A DNA stretch of 64,000 bases from Paenibacillus xylanivorans (GTDB lineage Bacteria > Bacillota > Bacilli > Paenibacillales > Paenibacillaceae). Made by a program: the position numbers and the translations under genes. Position 1 is the first letter of the stretch; every line of letters begins with the position of its first letter. Positions 27,765-36,739 of the stretch are shown in pieces. The stretch lies in NCBI RefSeq assembly GCF_001280595.1, contig NZ_LITU01000059.1, positions 256,167 to 320,166 on the forward strand, read 5' to 3'. The notes beneath the pieces were generated by a model. It did no database searches, had not been told where the DNA came from, and saw only the letters and a program-made list of their open reading frames with translations.

Positions 27765-28598
27765 TTAATATTCAGCGTCGTCGGTTATTTTTTCGACCAG
27801 TTGCCGCAAGCCATGATTGGTTTCGTTCAATTGATCGATCACATTCATAAACTCTGTGACCAATTTGGCCTGCTCTTGTGAAGAAACTGAAATCTGGGCA
27901 ATCTCCTGCTCCATGTTCAACACGGATTTTTTGACAGCGTCAAGAGATTGCTCAATTCGTCCCGTGGCTTCTTTGGTCCCTGTGGACATTTTACGGATCT
28001 CCGTGGCAACAACCCCAAACCCTGCCCCCGCCTCGCCGACCCGTGCTGCTTCAATTGCGGCATTCAAGCCTAGCAGATTGGTCTGCTCTGAAATTTCTTT
28101 TATGTAGCTAACCACTTCATTCACATTACTGGAATCTTCGACCGCACGTTTCGTATTGCTCAAAATTTCTTCCGAGGTTGCGCTCAATTCTTCCGAATGA
28201 GCAGCTACATGCTGGATCCCCTCAATCAGTTTGCCTGTAACTTCGCCTGCCTGATTCATCAGCTTTTTCAATTGATCCTGGGTATCCATACTGTATGTAA
28301 TGCATAGGACTGCTTCTATCTCGTTCTGTTCATTCTTAATCGGATGGAAATACGAATCCGAAGCGATACCAAAAAGCTCAGCCGGATAATGTTCCCTTGT
28401 CTTGGATTCATTTTGTAACATCTTAAAATCTCTGTGTATATCTGCAATTGGGTCTCCTGCCTTGTAATCATATTTCAAGGCTTTGCCGGATTCGAAAAAC
28501 AGGAACTTTTCCCGGTCCATGACCGAGATGGAAACATCCTGACGTGTAGCTTCGCGGATAAATGGCATTGCAGCCAAAACAGCCTCAACCTGATTCAT
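27765..28598 (-). CDS. yfmS: Soluble methyl-accepting chemotaxis-like receptor (YfmS type)
   Basis: A 277-residue protein without membrane segments. Residues 1-120 form a small PAS/heme-like sensor region ([35 protein letters not shown]). Residues about 125-277 form a short MCP signalling coil with the hairpin tip core [26 protein letters not shown]. This matches the soluble chemoreceptor YfmS of Bacillus subtilis in size and layout. It would signal to CheA from the cytoplasm. It is the last gene before a strong terminator; the broken PAS-GGDEF gene lies upstream on the same strand. Confidence 0.85.
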   Translation of the reverse strand: MNQVEAVLAAMPFIREATRQDVSISVMDREKFLFFESGKALKYDYKAGDPIADIHRDFKMLQNESKTREHYPAELFGIASDSYFHPIKNEQNEIEAVLCITYSMDTQDQLKKLMNQAGEVTGKLIEGIQHVAAHSEELSATSEEILSNTKRAVEDSSNVNEVVSYIKEISEQTNLLGLNAAIEAARVGEAGAGFGVVATEIRKMSTGTKEATGRIEQSLDAVKKSVLNMEQEIAQISVSSQEQAKLVTEFMNVIDQLNETNHGLRQLVEKITDDAEY

Positions 28599-28664
28599 AA
28601 TTTATATTCACTTCCTCTAATATAGATAATAGTGCTAAATATTATATCGACAGTTATCAATCAA

Positions 28665-29287
28665 TTATGAAGGTTTAATATCACTACTCGCTGCTTCAGC
28701 CGCAAGTGTCACTCGATTTCGTCCACCCGTTTTGGAAGCATAGAGTGCCTGGTCTGCTTTATGAAACAAAGACTGCTCAGTATCCTCCTGCGTAACCGTA
28801 GCCGCGCCTATACTCACTGTAATGTTATACTCACCCCAATCGGCAGAGGCCACCTGTGAACGGTATCTCTCTCCTTGTTCGCTTCATGTGTAGCTTGATA
28901 CAACTCCTGCAGCTTCGTTTTGGTATTCAAAATATCCTTCTCATGCTCAATTCGCTTGCGCATGACAACCACAACACAGTCGATTACGCTTTCTCCGTTA
29001 CGGGTCTGCCGAACTCCGTTCAGAAGAACCGGAACATCCTGCTGATCGCTGGTCCGAAACGAGAAGTACATCTCATCCACATGTCCATATAACTGAATGT
29101 AAGGGTAGAAATACGTATGAAAAAAGAGCTTGTTGGTAACCGACATGGTGGCCTCAATATGCCGTCCCAACAGCTCGTTGCGTTCATATCCAAGCAGAGT
29201 CAGCAAGGTTTGATTAATGGATTGAATGATTCCCGAGTCAGCGATTGAGAAGTAGCCGCAAGGAGCCACATCTAATTGAATATCCAT
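28665..29287 (-). pseudogene. PAS-GGDEF protein with an internal deletion (broken diguanylate cyclase)
   Basis: The 5' part encodes a PAS domain (LDVAPCGYFSIADSG; LLTLLGYERNELLGRHIEA) and a linker helix (KTKLQELYQATHEANKER), then runs off frame at about 28860 and stops. A second frame, beginning around ERYRSQVASADWGEYN, encodes only the last third of a GGDEF domain (ITVSIGAATV; FHKADQALYASKTGGRNRV) to 28665. About 100 residues, including the GGDEF signature itself, are missing along with the frame. It cannot make c-di-GMP. It lies 29 bases after rsbQ on the same strand, so the intact form was probably its partner, as RsbP partners RsbQ. Confidence 0.8.
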
Positions 29288-29316
29288 GAAATAATTGTCT
29301 TTCCTCTCATTTTACT

Positions 29317-30123
29317 TTATACGCTCTGCAAATAGTCTTTAATGAAACGGCTTGTCTCTTCAGGCTGACTCAGATGTGGATAATGTCCCTTCGCCGTCAT
29401 CTGTTGGAGCCTGCTGTTCTTCAGGTGCGCGTGCAAGTATTCCCCGACTTCAACTGGAGCAATGCTATCATCCGAACATTGAAGAATCAGCGTTGGCACT
29501 GACGCCTGTTCCAATTCCTCCCGACAGTCCGAGAGAAACGTCACCTCGGCAAATTGTCTGGCAATATGCGGATCTCTCGAACAGAAGCTCTTTTCCAACT
29601 CGTCCGTCAGCTCTTTCCGTTCCGAATTCTGCATAACGATAGGAGCGAGATAGCTGGACCACCCAATAAAGTTCATCTGCATCATTTCCAGCAGCTCATC
29701 AATGTCACGCCGATCAAATCCGCCATAGTAACTTGGAAGATCATTCACATAACGCGGAGAAGGCCCAAGCATTACAATATGTCTAAAATAATTGGATGAT
29801 TGAATGGATGCAAGCATGCCAATCATGCTGCTGACAGAATGCCCGACAAATATGGCGTCTCTCAGATCGAGCGCTTTCATAATCTCCAGAACATCCTGAG
29901 CGTAACCTTGCAGGCTGCTATATTTGTAAGCATCATAATAGTCAATTTGAGATTGGCCAGAACCTACATAATCAAATAAAACGACACGATAGTTATCCAT
30001 GAAATTCGGAACAATATAACGCCACATATCCTGGTCACATCCAAAACCATGGGCAAAAACAATCGTTTGGCTTCCTGAACCGAGCACCTTCACGTTATTT
30101 CGTACAAGCACATCAATTGTCAT
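29317..30123 (-). CDS. rsbQ: RsbQ-like alpha/beta hydrolase
   Basis: About 268 residues, very close to RsbQ of Bacillus subtilis along its whole length (HGFGCDQDMWR, LFDYVGSGQS, GYAQDVLEIMKALDL, LGPSPRYVNDLPSYYGGFD, FCSRDPHIARQFA). Catalytic triad: Ser in GHSVSS, Asp in LQCSDDSIAP, His in KGHYPHLSQP. In Bacillus, RsbQ works with the PAS-phosphatase RsbP to signal energy stress to sigma-B, probably by making a ligand for the PAS domain. Here the next gene is a PAS-GGDEF relic instead of a phosphatase. ATG at 30123 follows GAGAGGTG. Confidence 0.9.
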   Translation of the reverse strand: MTIDVLVRNNVKVLGSGSQTIVFAHGFGCDQDMWRYIVPNFMDNYRVVLFDYVGSGQSQIDYYDAYKYSSLQGYAQDVLEIMKALDLRDAIFVGHSVSSMIGMLASIQSSNYFRHIVMLGPSPRYVNDLPSYYGGFDRRDIDELLEMMQMNFIGWSSYLAPIVMQNSERKELTDELEKSFCSRDPHIARQFAEVTFLSDCREELEQASVPTLILQCSDDSIAPVEVGEYLHAHLKNSRLQQMTAKGHYPHLSQPEETSRFIKDYLQSV

Positions 30124-30260
30124 ACCAATCACCTCTCTGAGGTAGTATCCTTTTGTTTTGTTCTATCCGGTCATTATATTGAAAAATGCTGGGATATGGA
30201 TAAGAAATATTAATTTTCATTACTTTGGATACATAAAAAAACAACCCTCTTTGTATGCCA

Positions 30261-30293
30261 AAAGGCCCTCTCATCACGAAAGGGCTCTATTTT
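30261..30293. terminator. Isolated terminator-like hairpin
   Basis: GGCCCT and AGGGCT around an 11-base loop, followed by CTATTTTAAG, with AAAA before it. It lies between the divergent rsbQ and SUKH genes, where no gene would need it; it could end a small RNA or be a remnant. Confidence 0.3.
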
Positions 30294-30383
30294 AAGCTTT
30301 TCTCATTTTGATATAATATAATTTGACTATGAATGAGTGTAACTGCTTGAAAATAAACCTAACACAGGAGGGACCAGACACCG

Positions 30384-31034
30384 ATGGAACAACTGAATGC
30401 CGCCCTAATCCGTTTTGTGGAGCAGCAATATTTATATAATGAAACTTATGGACTTTTCAAAAATCATGATCTGCGTCCTCGTAAACAGCACCGCCAGCCG
30501 GAAGTGGACGAACGAATCCCGCTCTCTCCAGAGCTGCAATATCTGTACAGCCACTACGAGATGATGGATGAACAGGCAAAAGGCACACTCAAAATGAAAA
30601 ATGCAGCTGTCGAGATCGGTGATGCAGCTCTAATCTCCTTTGTTGCACCAGAACATCTGCATCGTCAGCAACTGGGGCACCGCTGGATCGGAATGAACGA
30701 ACCGTATGAGGAGTCAGCCTCTTGGCAAAAAAATCATGTTGTCATCGCAAATTTTAACGATGATCCATTAATCGTGGATACAGCTGCACCGGACTCACCG
30801 GTATATGCTGCTTTTGCAGGAGAAGAACCTCAGCTTATTGCCGATTCATTAACTGACTTTTTCAATGCACTCGCCATCCTGATTGAAGCCGCACGGGCCT
30901 ATGCCGGGGAATTGAAGGACGAGGAAACTTATGAAACCAAACCCGAATATTTGGAGCATGTCGAACCTATATTGAATGATTTACTGGGAGAAGAGCATAC
31001 TGCACATTTATTCGAGTATTTGTCGCTTGGTTAA
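30384..31034 (+). CDS. SMI1/KNR4 (SUKH) family protein
   Basis: A 216-residue protein with SUKH-type features: the beta-sheet core IGDAALISFVAPEHLHRQQLG, the W/N strand WQKNHVVIANFNDDPLIVDT, PVYAAFAGEEPQLIADSLTDFFNAL and a C-terminal helical tail. Function is probably toxin immunity or another protein-binding role. A TATAATATAAT-type -10 lies about 70 bases upstream, and AGGAGGG precedes the ATG. It starts a + strand group with the DUF1697 gene and an unrecognised gene. Confidence 0.72.
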   Translation: MEQLNAALIRFVEQQYLYNETYGLFKNHDLRPRKQHRQPEVDERIPLSPELQYLYSHYEMMDEQAKGTLKMKNAAVEIGDAALISFVAPEHLHRQQLGHRWIGMNEPYEESASWQKNHVVIANFNDDPLIVDTAAPDSPVYAAFAGEEPQLIADSLTDFFNALAILIEAARAYAGELKDEETYETKPEYLEHVEPILNDLLGEEHTAHLFEYLSLG

Positions 31035-31070
31035 AAGTAAAGGATAACACAGGATACGGAGGGTTGAATC

Positions 31071-31628
31071 ATGATCTATGTTGCTCTGCTTCGAGGTATT
31101 AATGTGGGTGGGAATAACAAAATCAATATGAAGCAGTTAAAAGAAACGTTTGAGCAAGTCGGCTTGCTGGATGTGGTGACGTATATCAATTCTGGCAATA
31201 TTATCTTTGCCGATCATCAGGAGCGCGTCAGTGCGAATGAGGAATTAGCCCAAATTCTTGAACAAGCCATAGCTGTCGATTTTGGCTTACAGATCAAGGT
31301 GATGGTACGTAATCTAGATGAAGTCCGGACTGTTGTTCAGGCACTGCCGGAGGAATGGACTAATGATGCCACGGCCAAAAGTGATGTCATGTTCCTCTGG
31401 GATGAGGTGAATGACGTCTCAGTTCTGGACAAGCTACCCATCAAACCGGAAATCGGCACATTACTATATGTTCCCGGAGCCATTTTATATTCTGTCAGTA
31501 AAGAACTTGTCACCAAAAGTGGTATGAGCAAGCTCATAGGCTCCAAGGTCTACAAATATATGACAGTCCGGAACGTGAACACGACCCGCCAGATTTACAA
31601 GCTGATGCAGGCTGCGGCTGAGAGATGA
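31071..31628 (+). CDS. DUF1697 family protein
   Basis: A 185-residue protein beginning YVALLRGINVGGNNKINMKQ, the hallmark of DUF1697, followed by the TYINSGNIIFA strand. The family is widespread and of unknown function. AGGG is followed seven bases later by the ATG. Spacing of 36 bases to the preceding SUKH gene suggests one transcript. Confidence 0.92.
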   Translation: MIYVALLRGINVGGNNKINMKQLKETFEQVGLLDVVTYINSGNIIFADHQERVSANEELAQILEQAIAVDFGLQIKVMVRNLDEVRTVVQALPEEWTNDATAKSDVMFLWDEVNDVSVLDKLPIKPEIGTLLYVPGAILYSVSKELVTKSGMSKLIGSKVYKYMTVRNVNTTRQIYKLMQAAAER

Positions 31629-31687
31629 TCAAGGCCAAGTGAAGCCTTGCCAGTTTTTCAATGCTTATGGTTATCGGAGGGGATCGC

Positions 31688-32374
31688 ATGAATGAGGAAC
31701 GGACATGGAACGTTAGCATAAAGTCTGTGAAGCGGGAGGAATTTTATTTTGCCCCACATACGGCTTGGCAGGTACAAGCACAGGGTTTTCGAATGCACTT
31801 CGAATCCAATCGCGGAGCCGAGCTGCGTGCTCAAGATCAGATTATGATAACGGTTGGTGAGGTTGGTACAGCAGGGTGGGCCGCATTTATTGGAACCGCA
31901 ATAGAATGCGGACCTGATTCGATCCTGCTGTACACAAGCCCCCAGTATGAGTCACGATTGTTGGAAACCTGGCAGTTTGAAATGATCTTCTCACCACTCA
32001 ATTCCATCGAAGGTGCCCAAGACGTGATCGATACGTTGGGGTATTTCCCACCGTTTCACTACGATGAACTAACAAATGTGAAGCTGGAAAACGCGGATCA
32101 CGGCGATAGGCCTGAAAATCTGTCCCTGACGATTACGCACATTTCCACAGACGGGTTGGAACAGCCCCTCGACTTTAACTTTGAAGACGTCCAATTTAAG
32201 GACATATCCCCCGCCGAGGAAAGCAATGTCTGCTTGCAGCTCAGTTTCGCTTACGAGGACGAACAGATTGGCGTGCAACTGGACGCAATATCCGGTTTCG
32301 CTGCAACATTTCTTTGTCGCAATGTTGTTGTTCAGTTAGGTACGTCACCTTACCCGGCTACGGAATGGGTTTGA
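31688..32374 (+). CDS. Unrecognised soluble protein
   Basis: About 228 residues, acidic, with no signal peptide or membrane helix. It appears to have an N-terminal beta-rich half (WNVSIKSVKREEFYFAP; DQIMITVGEVGTAGWAAFIG) and a C-terminal beta-rich half (LSLTITHISTDGLEQPLDFN; CLQLSFAYEDEQIGVQLDAI). I do not recognise the family. ATG at 31688 follows GGAGGGG. Its last 25 bases overlap the 3' end of the converging MFS gene, so no separate terminator fits between them. It is probably co-transcribed with the DUF1697 gene. Confidence 0.65.
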   Translation: MNEERTWNVSIKSVKREEFYFAPHTAWQVQAQGFRMHFESNRGAELRAQDQIMITVGEVGTAGWAAFIGTAIECGPDSILLYTSPQYESRLLETWQFEMIFSPLNSIEGAQDVIDTLGYFPPFHYDELTNVKLENADHGDRPENLSLTITHISTDGLEQPLDFNFEDVQFKDISPAEESNVCLQLSFAYEDEQIGVQLDAISGFAATFLCRNVVVQLGTSPYPATEWV

Positions 32375-33543
32375 TTTTTCCTTACTCCCAGCATGACTGC
32401 ACCCATGACAACCACCAGAATGGCTACCAGCATAAACGGAATATGTTTATCTACTTGATACAGCGTTGTTGTCAGCAATGGGGTAATCACGGCCGATATG
32501 CCCTGAATCGCTGCAACCAATCCGGCTGCACCGCCCTGCTGTTCTTTGCTGACAGAGAGAGAAGCTCCCGCCATGAAACCTGGCATCATCAGACCCGAGC
32601 CCATACCGAACAGGAAAAACGAGAAATAATAGATGGACAGCTGAGTAGAGACCAGAAACAGAACCATGCTTCCCATCAGAAAAAGAGAACCGAGCAGAAT
32701 CATAGGCCGCGGCTGCCATTTCAGCCACTTCATCTGAATCACCTGCATGATCAGCATCGCGGCCCCGGAGAACATGAGCCCAAACGAAACCATTCTGGCT
32801 GTTGCGGCTGGAGATAGATTGAGTTGATCTTGAAAATAAAATCCGCCAATGACCTGCAGCGTCATAATGCCAACCATCGTCACCAATCCTGCAGCAAGGT
32901 ACATTCGTAATCCACGTTGGAACGGGTTGACCTTGGGCGGTTTATCCTGAATGACGGGTTTGGCTGCTGGAATAAGCAACAACGCGATGATAAAGGCAGC
33001 AATTGCAATAAAGATGCCAAAATATAGCGGCCACAGCAGACCTATGATGGTAAAAGCCCCTGCAATCGCAGGACCAAATACAAGCCCGAGTCCATTCGCT
33101 GCACTAATAATCGCCATGCCGCTTCCTCGCTCTTCCCCTTCTGTCACATCTCCCATATATGCCTGGGAAGAAGACAGCACCGCCGGAATGAATGCCCCGA
33201 TCAAGCTACGCGTCACAATCAGAAGGGTTAGCAGGAGTCCCCCTCCCATCCAAGCATTCAATCCACCATACAAGGCCAAAGCGAACAAAGCACAACTTAT
33301 GGACATACCTATGAATCCAATTAATATAATTGGTTTTCTGCCTTTCAGATCACTGAATCTGCCCCACACTGGAGCCATTACTGCCATTGCAATCGACCCG
33401 AGCGAAATAATAAGCCCGGAATGACTTTCTTTCATCCCCAGCTCGCGAATAAGCGGCGGCATAATGGGAGCAATAAGCATAAGACCCAACATGGCTGCAA
33501 ATACGCTAAAAAAGATACTTCCTCTAATTCTGTTCACGCTCAT
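32350..33543 (-). CDS. MFS exporter, possibly for a siderophore
   Basis: A 397-residue, 12-helix MFS protein with motif A WGRFSDLKGRKPIIL after TM2 and the TM5 motif NGLGLVFGPAIAG. It sits 104 bases downstream of a PchR-like AraC gene on the same strand, and a Fur box lies before that gene. This context suggests it exports a siderophore or otherwise serves iron supply, as several Fur-controlled MFS proteins do. From sequence alone it could equally be a multidrug pump. AGGAG lies three bases before the ATG; GTG two codons in has better spacing. Confidence 0.85.
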   Translation of the reverse strand: MSVNRIRGSIFFSVFAAMLGLMLIAPIMPPLIRELGMKESHSGLIISLGSIAMAVMAPVWGRFSDLKGRKPIILIGFIGMSISCALFALALYGGLNAWMGGGLLLTLLIVTRSLIGAFIPAVLSSSQAYMGDVTEGEERGSGMAIISAANGLGLVFGPAIAGAFTIIGLLWPLYFGIFIAIAAFIIALLLIPAAKPVIQDKPPKVNPFQRGLRMYLAAGLVTMVGIMTLQVIGGFYFQDQLNLSPAATARMVSFGLMFSGAAMLIMQVIQMKWLKWQPRPMILLGSLFLMGSMVLFLVSTQLSIYYFSFFLFGMGSGLMMPGFMAGASLSVSKEQQGGAAGLVAAIQGISAVITPLLTTTLYQVDKHIPFMLVAILVVVMGAVMLGVRKNQTHSVAG

Positions 33544-33647
33544 ACACTCCTTTATTTTTCAGTACAGTATCCACTGTACCTGGAGTATACAAGGCTGTGT
33601 GCATCTCGACTGCCTCCATACGGAACAATTGACGGTAAGACGGATTA

Positions 33648-34604
33648 TTAAAATATTTTTTTCATTTCCGATGGCTTAACGCCGAATTTGCGATAGAATT
33701 GCTGGGAAAAGGCACTGATATTACTGTAACCAACTGCTATCGCTGCCTCGGTGACGTTGTTTTCCTGATTGCGCAGCAATTTCATGGCGCTATCAAGACG
33801 AATCTGGCGCAAATATTCAAAGACGGTGGTACCAAACAGCGCCTTGAAGCCTTTTTTTAATTTGAAATCATTCAACCCCACCTGCTTGGATAATGCCAGC
33901 AGAGATGGCGGGTCCACCATGCAATTCTCCATAATTTCCCGAGCGGTATGCAACTTCCGTATATCCTCTCTGGAGAATCCCACTGGAATCGGCGCCAGAT
34001 CAAACAGCTGAATCATAAACCGATTCAATATCTCCAATGCGGTTGCTTCCATCATTAAAGACGATCTATAGGGGTTGTTCAATTCCACAATCAGACTGTC
34101 AATCATCGTTCGTATTCTGTGGTCCAACTGAAATACGATGGGTTTGAAAATACGATGTCCCAAAATGTCCTGAAACCGAATGCATTGGCTTGTTGCCAAA
34201 TGTGCACCCGCATAATTGAACAACGAGATCGGAATCCCGAGAGCAAAAGAAGTATAATTCTCCTTTGCAGGCGGGTGGAACCAGGCTTCAAAATCGCGCA
34301 TCATAATTAAGGCTCCCTGACCAGTAGACAGCGTATATTCTTGACCGGATATGTCCACATACCGTGCACCTGATAATGCAAACTGTAGCTCGATAATGGG
34401 AATATCCGATGCAAAATACGTAGGATATGGCTCATGATACTCAATCTGAGAATGCACAATCTCAATACCACTATACGTCGTTACTCTTTTTATATTGCCA
34501 CTGCCCGCCTCAGCCGAGAGCAGATACGTATTTTTATCTTGTTGGCTGAACGGTTCCTGCGTTAAGTAATGCTGGTATACGACAGATAACGAATCGAAAC
34601 CCAT
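33648..34604 (-). CDS. AraC-family regulator (PchR-like)
   Basis: A 318-residue regulator with an N-terminal ligand domain and C-terminal double HTH (LSKQVGLNDFKLKKGFKALFG; AAIAVGYSNISAFSQQFYRKFG). The LNDFKLKKGFK form is typical of the PchR/YbtA group, which respond to siderophores. A Fur box lies 57 bases upstream of its start. It is followed on the same strand by an MFS exporter, making a Fur-controlled regulator-exporter unit. RBS GAGGTG precedes the ATG. The siderophore is unknown. Confidence 0.87.
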   Translation of the reverse strand: MGFDSLSVVYQHYLTQEPFSQQDKNTYLLSAEAGSGNIKRVTTYSGIEIVHSQIEYHEPYPTYFASDIPIIELQFALSGARYVDISGQEYTLSTGQGALIMMRDFEAWFHPPAKENYTSFALGIPISLFNYAGAHLATSQCIRFQDILGHRIFKPIVFQLDHRIRTMIDSLIVELNNPYRSSLMMEATALEILNRFMIQLFDLAPIPVGFSREDIRKLHTAREIMENCMVDPPSLLALSKQVGLNDFKLKKGFKALFGTTVFEYLRQIRLDSAMKLLRNQENNVTEAAIAVGYSNISAFSQQFYRKFGVKPSEMKKIF

Positions 34605-34660
34605 GTGTTCTCACCTCATCTATAACTTGATCATGAATCTCAGAAAGAGATTTGTTTAAT

Positions 34661-34675
34661 TGAGAATAATTCTCA
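34661..34675. promoter_or_regulatory. Fur box upstream of the AraC-MFS pair
   Basis: TGAGAATAATTCTCA is a perfect 7-1-7 palindrome with 13 of 15 matches to TGATAATNATTATCA, in the promoter region of the AraC gene. Confidence 0.75.
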
Positions 34676-34810
34676 ATAATTCTACCTCAATTTCTCCTTT
34701 TAGACCAGCCCCATGATGAGATCACTACACTTCCTGCTGAAAACGATCCAGAAACCGCTGCCGAAAACGAATTTTCACATTAAAGAATAAGGAGTTAAGC
34801 CAATAACTAA

Positions 34811-34845
34811 AAAAGGACACAAGAGTTCATTCTCTCGCGTCCTTT
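34811..34845 (-). terminator. Terminator of the carboxylesterase gene
   Basis: On the - strand AAGGAC...GTCCTT with inner AGAG/CTCT pairing is followed by TTTTTT. It lies nine bases beyond the esterase stop. Confidence 0.75.
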
Positions 34846-34853
34846 CGTATGAC

Positions 34854-36605
34854 TTACTCCCAGAAAAAGCGTCCAGCAAATACTTTCTCCGTCAGCAACC
34901 TGTATGTCTCCTCTGGCAATTTTTTTTTCATTTTCGCCATCACGGCATCCTTGCCTTCATTATACTGTGTGGACATGTCGATCTCGGCTGTAGTATTGGT
35001 TGCGTCAAGGCACATGATCGGTGCTTTGGCATCTTTCGTCCAAGGTGTCCATTCGGCCAATTCCGATAATCCACCATTTCCCGGGTTGCCTGTATAGAGG
35101 AACTGCTTCAGATAAGCCGCCATCGCGGCAGACAATGCCTCACGGCCAGGTTTGTTCTTATCACTAAAATAACCTTCAGGAAAAAGGGCAGCAACACCGT
35201 CTGCGTGTCCTGTGTAAAAATCCATATCCGCTCCATGTGGCGCGCCAAGCAATGTCTGCACTCTTTCGGAAATGACCCCAACCTGTGTACCCCAGGCAAA
35301 ACGATAAGCGTATACAGGCGGCTGTCCCGCTTCACTCGTCAAGCGTTCAGCTACACGCTCTGCATTGTAGCCTGCATAAGCCTCACTGCCATATTTCAGA
35401 GCTGCGGCATATTGCTCTGCCTTGGTCTCATCTGTGAACAAAGTTTCATCATGAATCGAGGGTACAAAGTTCTCATCACCGAATGCAAAGCTGGAGAACT
35501 CGGTTTCCAGACTCCCCAGCAGAACAGGTACTTGCGCATAATTACCGCTGTTGATGGAGTCGAAACCTTCTTTTGGAATGACCGCCCCATCACGGAACAG
35601 ATGTGGGAATGACTCCATGCGAATTGCTGTTGAACCAAATGCAGTGACAAGTTTGTCCGCAGGCATCTCACGCAAATAGCTCGCCAGCTGCGCCTGAGAC
35701 TGCTTGCCGATCCATGTTTTCGCATTTTCAATGGATGTCGCTTTTCCCTCTTCCACGAGCAATTTCACAAGTGCATCCTCGGATTTTTGCTTGCCTTCCT
35801 CCTGTGCAGCCGTCGTCAGGCCACCACTGAAAGCAGCTACCTTCTGAAATAACCCTTTGCTCAGTGGCGAGATTAATGCTGCCAGCACATCACGCGCTCC
35901 TGCCGACTGCCCGGCCAACGTAACATTACCTGTATCTCCGCCAAAGCCTTCGACATTATCCTGTACCCAATGAAGTGCACGGAGTGCATCGAGCAAGCCA
36001 TAGTTGCCCGAATCATCAAGAGCATTGCCGGTTTTCAATGCAGCATTTTGGAAGAACCCAAGAGCTCCCAAACGATAGTTTACAGATATGATAATGCTGT
36101 TCGTTTTACGGGCAAGCTGTTCACCCTGAAAATCCTTGCCCGATCCGGTCATATTCCCGCCGCCGTGCAGAAACACCATAACCGGAAGCTTGGAACTGGT
36201 TGTATTTGGACGCCAAATATTGAGATACAGTGAGTCTTCGCTTCCGGCTGTAGTTTCGCCGGATAACTGTAAGCTGCTCGCAGCAAATTCCTTGGCTGTT
36301 CGTATCCCTGTCCATGCATCCGGTTCACCCGGCGCTTTCCAGCGTAATTCAGCTACCGGAGGCGCTGCATATGGAATGCCTAGCCAGCCGAGCGTACCGT
36401 ATTGTTCATAGGTTTTGCCGTCAATGGCTCCATATTTCGTCTGCTGCAATGTTTGAGGTTTGAACCCCTGATCTTGTTTATGTTTCATCCAGTTCTGCTC
36501 CAAGGTCGCTCCGCCATTTTTGAGCTGTGCCTGCAACGCTTGTGCAGTCGCCTCAGCCCTCTGGCGATTGGTAAGTTTGCACGTGCTACCTTGAAGCTCG
36601 TTCAC
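34854..36605 (-). CDS. Type B carboxylesterase
   Basis: A 583-residue esterase. GxSxG is GQSAGARD, the oxyanion loop is FLHGGGNMTGSG, and EDSLYLNIWRP is the family signature. It hydrolyses carboxyl esters (p-nitrobenzyl esterase type); the natural substrate is unknown. The start is uncertain: the GTG at 36605 has a G run with no proper spacer. Just upstream an ATG at 36665 opens a frame (MKQVKTTIKGKFLL) that would join the esterase frame if one base were removed near 36620. So an N-terminal segment, possibly a secretion signal, may be missing. It follows the M20 gene on the same strand. Confidence 0.85.
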   Translation of the reverse strand: MNELQGSTCKLTNRQRAEATAQALQAQLKNGGATLEQNWMKHKQDQGFKPQTLQQTKYGAIDGKTYEQYGTLGWLGIPYAAPPVAELRWKAPGEPDAWTGIRTAKEFAASSLQLSGETTAGSEDSLYLNIWRPNTTSSKLPVMVFLHGGGNMTGSGKDFQGEQLARKTNSIIISVNYRLGALGFFQNAALKTGNALDDSGNYGLLDALRALHWVQDNVEGFGGDTGNVTLAGQSAGARDVLAALISPLSKGLFQKVAAFSGGLTTAAQEEGKQKSEDALVKLLVEEGKATSIENAKTWIGKQSQAQLASYLREMPADKLVTAFGSTAIRMESFPHLFRDGAVIPKEGFDSINSGNYAQVPVLLGSLETEFSSFAFGDENFVPSIHDETLFTDETKAEQYAAALKYGSEAYAGYNAERVAERLTSEAGQPPVYAYRFAWGTQVGVISERVQTLLGAPHGADMDFYTGHADGVAALFPEGYFSDKNKPGREALSAAMAAYLKQFLYTGNPGNGGLSELAEWTPWTKDAKAPIMCLDATNTTAEIDMSTQYNEGKDAVMAKMKKKLPEETYRLLTEKVFAGRFFWE

Positions 36606-36739
36606 CCCCTTAACCGATGCGGGTAAGTAGAAACTTCCCCTTGATTGTAGTCTTAACCTGCTTCATATCCAAGTACCTTTAACAGTATATCTCTCGATCG
36701 GGATCTGACTGTTCTAAATAATTGCAGCAACCTTATATC

